DNA from: Acanthosepion esculentum
Lineage: Eukaryota; Mollusca; Cephalopoda; Sepiida; Sepiidae
Assembly (NCBI GenBank): GCA_964036315.1
Contig: OZ038495.1
Location: 26,062,190 to 26,126,189, forward strand
Direction: 5' to 3'
DNA: 64,000 nucleotides
This document shows, piece after piece, positions 59,886-64,000 of this stretch (the first letter of the stretch is position 1; every line of letters begins with the position of its first letter). The notes beneath the pieces were generated by a model that was not told where the DNA came from, made no database searches, and worked only from the letters and a program-made list of their open reading frames with translations. The translations under genes were made by a program, and so were the position numbers.

Positions 59886-61680
59886 TGCTACTTTCATTTT
59901 ATTCTCCAGATCTTAAACAAGTTAATTGATCTCTCAGTAATTTTCTTTCATTATGCCTTCATTGGCTTTGATGGCTGTCATAAATTTTCATCAGCACATG
60001 AAACAAATTAGTAAAATTTATAGAATTTATCACAGTCAATGTAACAGAAAAAAGTTGGGTGTCATTGGAGCAGGTAATACGTTTTATATTGCAAATTTAT
60101 GGATTAACTCCTCATTATTTTGATTTTTTGTTTCAATTTGACTTTTAGATGCTTTGGAAATTTCTAGTTTTATAAATATTTTAGGAATTGATTTCCTACA
60201 TATAGAGTATTTTCCTCATTTCCAACAAAATGTGGTCCCATCTCCTTTGATCTGTCACACAGAAATAGAAATTTACCTTAATATTTTTCAGTGACTTTTA
60301 AGCAAACCCTAAAATGTTCAACATATTGAAAATATTGGAAAGTTATAATGTGTGCTAAGTTCCATAAGTGAAATTTAATATAATTAAGTCAAATTTTAAC
60401 AAAATACAATCATGATTTAAGCTAATTTTTTTTTTTGTGGAAATCAAGTTATTTTATACTAAAAATTTTTCCTTTCTGATTTTCAGTCATAATTTTATCC
60501 TTTGTGTATGTTAAGTATTCTAATGTATTTTATAAGCTCCAAGTTAGATTCACACAAAGTTAATATCCTTACTGCTACATTGTGTCAAAACACATTGAAT
60601 ACCATGTCCAATCAACTTGGCATTCTCAGATGAAAATGAATCTTCTTTCTCCCAGGTTGAAAGAAACTTTAAAGGAAAATATCTTTAACTATTATTGAAA
60701 CTGAAAGGATTTCAGTATAAATGTGATTTTAGATTCTCTTCTTTTATAGAATATTTTTCCTAACAAAGTAACAAGACAACACTTAACCTATTTTTATAAT
60801 AAACTTGATTTGCTACGAATGTCTTAAATATTGTTTTGAGGTGTTGATTAATTGAGTGTTACTTTGGCGATGTAAGTTTAACTGACATTCAAGACCCCCT
60901 ACCATTTTTTTGTTGGCATTTACTCTGTGAATTATTTTTACTTGCTTTTTAAATACTTAAAGCAGAATTAACTGTATCTATCATTATCAGTAAGTTGGAA
61001 TTAAAATTACTTGGCATCAGGTGTTCCCTCTGCCCCAAGTTCTTCGTTGGAGAAATCTTATTAGCTGTGACATTCGTGAATTTGGGTGGAATACAAAAAG
61101 AAATTGAATGTTAGGATTTATGTGAAAGGCAGGGAAATATTAGACTATTATTATCATCTGACATTAACTGGCTATTATTGATAATTGTAAATTGCCATTA
61201 CTAATGAAAGTTGCAGTTGTGAATATAACCAAAAGGTTAATTTTATTGACAGCACAAAATGATGCTTGGTGTTTCAATTTGCCATAAAATAAATCAAATA
61301 TATCAAAATGTTCACTGTACAACCGGTTTGATATTTTAATGTAAAAATAATGGAATCAAAAATTGCATCATTAGAATATTCTGATCTGAAATATTTGTAC
61401 TGAGAAGATCATTATATATCATAAATAAAATTAAAATGTTTTATATGATCAAATGTCACTATATTGTGTGTGTGTGTGTGTGGACAATGGAATTTGATGT
61501 CATTAAAAATTAATAAAATGGATTGGCAGGCAGGATTAAGTTGAAAACTTTCTATTTAAGTGATTTATTTCTATATTTCAATAACTCACAGCATCAACAA
61601 TTTGAATTTAATTTTATGTCTTTCCTAAATACTTTTTACCTATTTTCTTCGATTAATTTAAAAACTGAATGAATCTACAG
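59886..61680 (+). other. STK40 3' UTR and downstream non-coding DNA
   Basis: AT-rich with no conserved frame. AATAAA at 60798-60803 is a plausible polyadenylation signal, giving a 3' UTR of about 0.9 kb; another lies near 61424. A GT microsatellite is at about 61466-61481. Confidence 0.45.
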
Positions 61681-61682
61681 TA

Positions 61683-62555
61683 CAGTGTGCGATGGGTAAA
61701 TTGTCACCATTTTATATTTTTAATTTTGAGCATTTTGTTTTTGACTTTGTCAACTGCAGAGTATAGTAAGGTCAGTTGGGCACCATCTGTGAGAAAAAGA
61801 CCACCATGACGCACTACACTCCACCAGAAATTTGGAAACAGTATACTGTACTGCTCAACATATGCACCGGAAGCTCCAGTACGAATATTTTGGAGTGTTT
61901 AGGTGTCAATTTGTGGACTGTGCAGATGATTTGGAAAGAGTTGGATGTGTCTAATGGTGAGTGTGAAGGTATAGCAGCTCAGAAAACTCACTCTGATTGT
62001 TCTGATAAGAAAAGAACTCCCAAATTTGTTAGTGAGGGCCTCAGACTCAAAACAGAGGCCTACATTAAGTGCCTTGAGAGGGTTGTGCTGTCCTGGGTCA
62101 AGAGGGTGGCTGCTGGAAGACCCTATGTCTGGCAACAGGACTCTGCACCATGCCATACAAGCTGGAGAACCCAGTCATGGATGTCAGATAACTTCTGTGA
62201 CCACATCACCCCTTACATGTGGCCACCTAACTCCCTAGACTGCAACCCCTTGATTATTATGTGTGGGACGCAGTTGAGTGAGAGACCAACAAAACTCCTT
62301 GTAATACCAAAGATGAACTGAAGGCAAGGATTATGTCAGAATTCACCAACTTAAACAAGGAGACCATCCAGAAGAGTTGCAGGAGATTCAAAAGTCATCT
62401 GGAGGCCGTGGTTGAGGCCAATGGTGATTTTATTGAATAAATTTACTCTTTAGTATTTCAAGATAGTTTTGTGTAATTTTGGTAAATATATCTGTTAAAA
62501 TGAGATGTCAGTGTTATTTTTGTGTAATTTCGACGACAATTTTTCCATCGCACCC
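61683..62555 (+). mobile_element. internally deleted mariner-like transposon
   Basis: The ends are CAGTGTGCGATGGGTAAATTG and, reverse, GGGTGCGATGGAAAAATTG, with TA on each side. The 181-aa frame (61776-62321) joins the transposase N-terminus (MTHYTPPEIWKQYTVLL, HTH) directly to the catalytic C-terminal part at about 62032: KFVS then EGLRLKTEAYIKCLE, VWQQDSAPCHTSWRTQSWM and WPPNSLDCNPL. The first catalytic Asp block is missing, and a frameshift at about 62252 separates the tail (KARIMSEFTNLNKETIQK). Confidence 0.9.
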
Positions 62556-63540
62556 TATATACATGTTATCAATTTTTTTTTTTAACTAATATGTCTGGGA
62601 GTTAATAAAAAGCAACAGAAATTAAAGTAATATTGGTAAAAAATGAATAACAATTTCAAAATCTATTACATCTTATACTATGAAGGCACATATATTTTTG
62701 TAAGAAAAGTTAAGATCTTAAAATCTCTCTGTAAATTTATGCTTTGAAAGTATATTTTCTGAGTTCAACATGGTGAATCAGTTATCAAAGATTCTTTGAC
62801 TCCATTTCTTACTGACTGGAAAATTAACATTCTGTCTGGTTGATTTCTTATCTGGGAAGTAAGTATGGTAATTCTCAAGATTATTTTAGTCATGAAAAAA
62901 TTAGCATTGTTAATGTCAAGTGATTGCAGTTCAGTTGGTGTCATTTGAAACATTTTAGCAATTATCCAATGGTTCCTCTTTTTTTTTCTTTTCTTTTTCT
63001 TTTTTTTTCTTAGGTAAAAGATAAAAATATCCCTCCTGCCATGATTTTAAAATTGGAAGTTTTTGGTTTTTTTTTAAATGAAATCCATTGATAAACTTCA
63101 TTTAACTGAGACTGAACCAAGAGACATTAGGATTTTTAATGATTTACTGATTCTCATTAATTTATTTTTGTTTTGTTTTAAATTTAACCTTTTTACATTT
63201 TATGAATCTTTATTAAGAATTAGACAAAGTACATTATAAATGAGATTTATGCTACTTCTCCAAAATAGCAGGACTGATTCAAATAATTCTGGAGTTTCTT
63301 GATATCTACAGGCCACTTTTTTTTTCTTTTAAGTGGAACTTAATCTTTGTATAATTTTACAGTACGGTTGTCTTTATTCTTACTCCAAACATTTTGAGAA
63401 TTTCTAGGCTTTCTTAGTTGTTAAGAAACTTCTCATTTGTTGCTAACTTTAATTTCGTGAAATTTTCTCGGTTTCTTTTAACAAACTGCCAAGTGAACAC
63501 TTGAGCCTAATTCCTAATTAAAGTCCTATATAAGTCTACA
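62556..63540. other. AT-rich non-coding interval
   Basis: Poly-T and T-rich stretches only; I see no gene or recognisable transposon. Confidence 0.5.
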
Positions 63541-63975
63541 GCCACTTTCTCACAGATGTGCTGTGGCTTCCTTCTGTCTTTTCTACAAGTATTTTCATGG
63601 CAAATGCTCTGACGAGCTACTTTCACTGGTCCCCAAACTGTGTGAATTTAAGTGTGCTACTAGGTTGGCATCTCAGTCCCACCCTTTCGCTGTCAAAATG
63701 GCTAAATGTAGCCGTCTCTTCTACTCCAACAGCTTCTTATCTCACACTTCTGGACAGTGGAACACCCTTCCTCTTACTTCCCTGATAACTATAATCTTCA
63801 AATATCCAAATGTAATATCAATCAACATCTTCTGATGCCTTGAACTTGATCCCCCGTCCTCCTCTTTATCCTTTCTTCGAACACCCCTCTTTACTCTTTG
63901 CTCTCACCCTCCGTAAACACCTTGCATGCTAGTGGCACTCCCGCCTTGCTCAGAGTGATATGTTTAAAAAAAAAA
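63541..63975 (+). mobile_element. CR1/jockey-like LINE 3' end
   Basis: The plus frame reads ASFCLFYKYFHGKCSDELL, SLVPKLCEFKCATRLASQSH, RLFYSNSFLSHTSGQWNTLP, then the 3' UTR with gcatgctagtggcactcccgccttgct and an A tail. It is the same 3' end as the copies at 21.9, 28.4 and 36.8 kb and severely 5'-truncated. Confidence 0.85.
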
Positions 63976-64000
63976 ATGTTTGAATACTTTGTTATTTTAT

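Overview
This is an AT-rich animal nuclear window with long introns and dense, layered transposable elements. I infer a coleoid cephalopod, most likely an octopus. The reasons are two clear metazoan genes, tRNA-derived SINEs of the kind described in cephalopods, and decayed hAT, Tc1/mariner, Ty3/gypsy, Copia-like, CR1/jockey-like, RTE-like and Tx1-like elements. No species assignment can be proven from the sequence alone.

Two host genes lie head to head. On the minus strand, 34390 to 9873, is a six-exon gene for the mitochondrial ribosomal protein bL19m (MRPL19, 298 aa). All its junctions are GT-AG and the reading frame is continuous across exons. On the plus strand, 42861 to 59885, are eight coding exons for the pseudokinase STK40 (411 aa). 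Its first coding intron uses a GC donor. The interval between the two start codons (34.4-42.8 kb) probably holds both promoters and any non-coding first exon of STK40. It also carries a near-perfect 286-bp palindrome, a CR1-like LINE with a second element inside it, a foldback repeat and a Tx1-like LINE.

Layout: 1-5.05 kb is non-coding with no recognised element. 5.06-8.11 kb is a dead hAT transposon with a mariner MITE inside it. 9.1-9.6 kb is a SINE/foldback composite. 9.87-34.39 kb is MRPL19, whose introns hold a SINE, an eight-copy 44-bp minisatellite, Copia-like and gypsy-like pol remnants, a Tigger-like element, CR1-like LINE pieces, and a gypsy element with both 151-153-bp LTRs that itself contains a LINE (26.96-31.01 kb). 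34.4-42.86 kb is the divergent intergenic region. 42.86-59.89 kb is STK40, whose introns hold a gypsy-like element, RTE-like LINEs, SINEs (one split by a hAT element with an 8-bp target duplication), mariner and Tc1 copies, and a hairpin. 59.89-64 kb is the probable 3' UTR and downstream DNA with an internally deleted mariner and a LINE 3' end.

The most striking feature is in STK40 intron 2. The end of the intron plus the start of exon 3 has been amplified as 140-bp tandem units (46921-47480). Each of three extra copies offers an acceptor and a downstream GT that would define a stop-free 63-nt cassette in the correct phase, so the array could in principle add 21, 42 or 63 residues in frame next to the degenerate kinase N-lobe. 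This is a prediction and needs RNA evidence.
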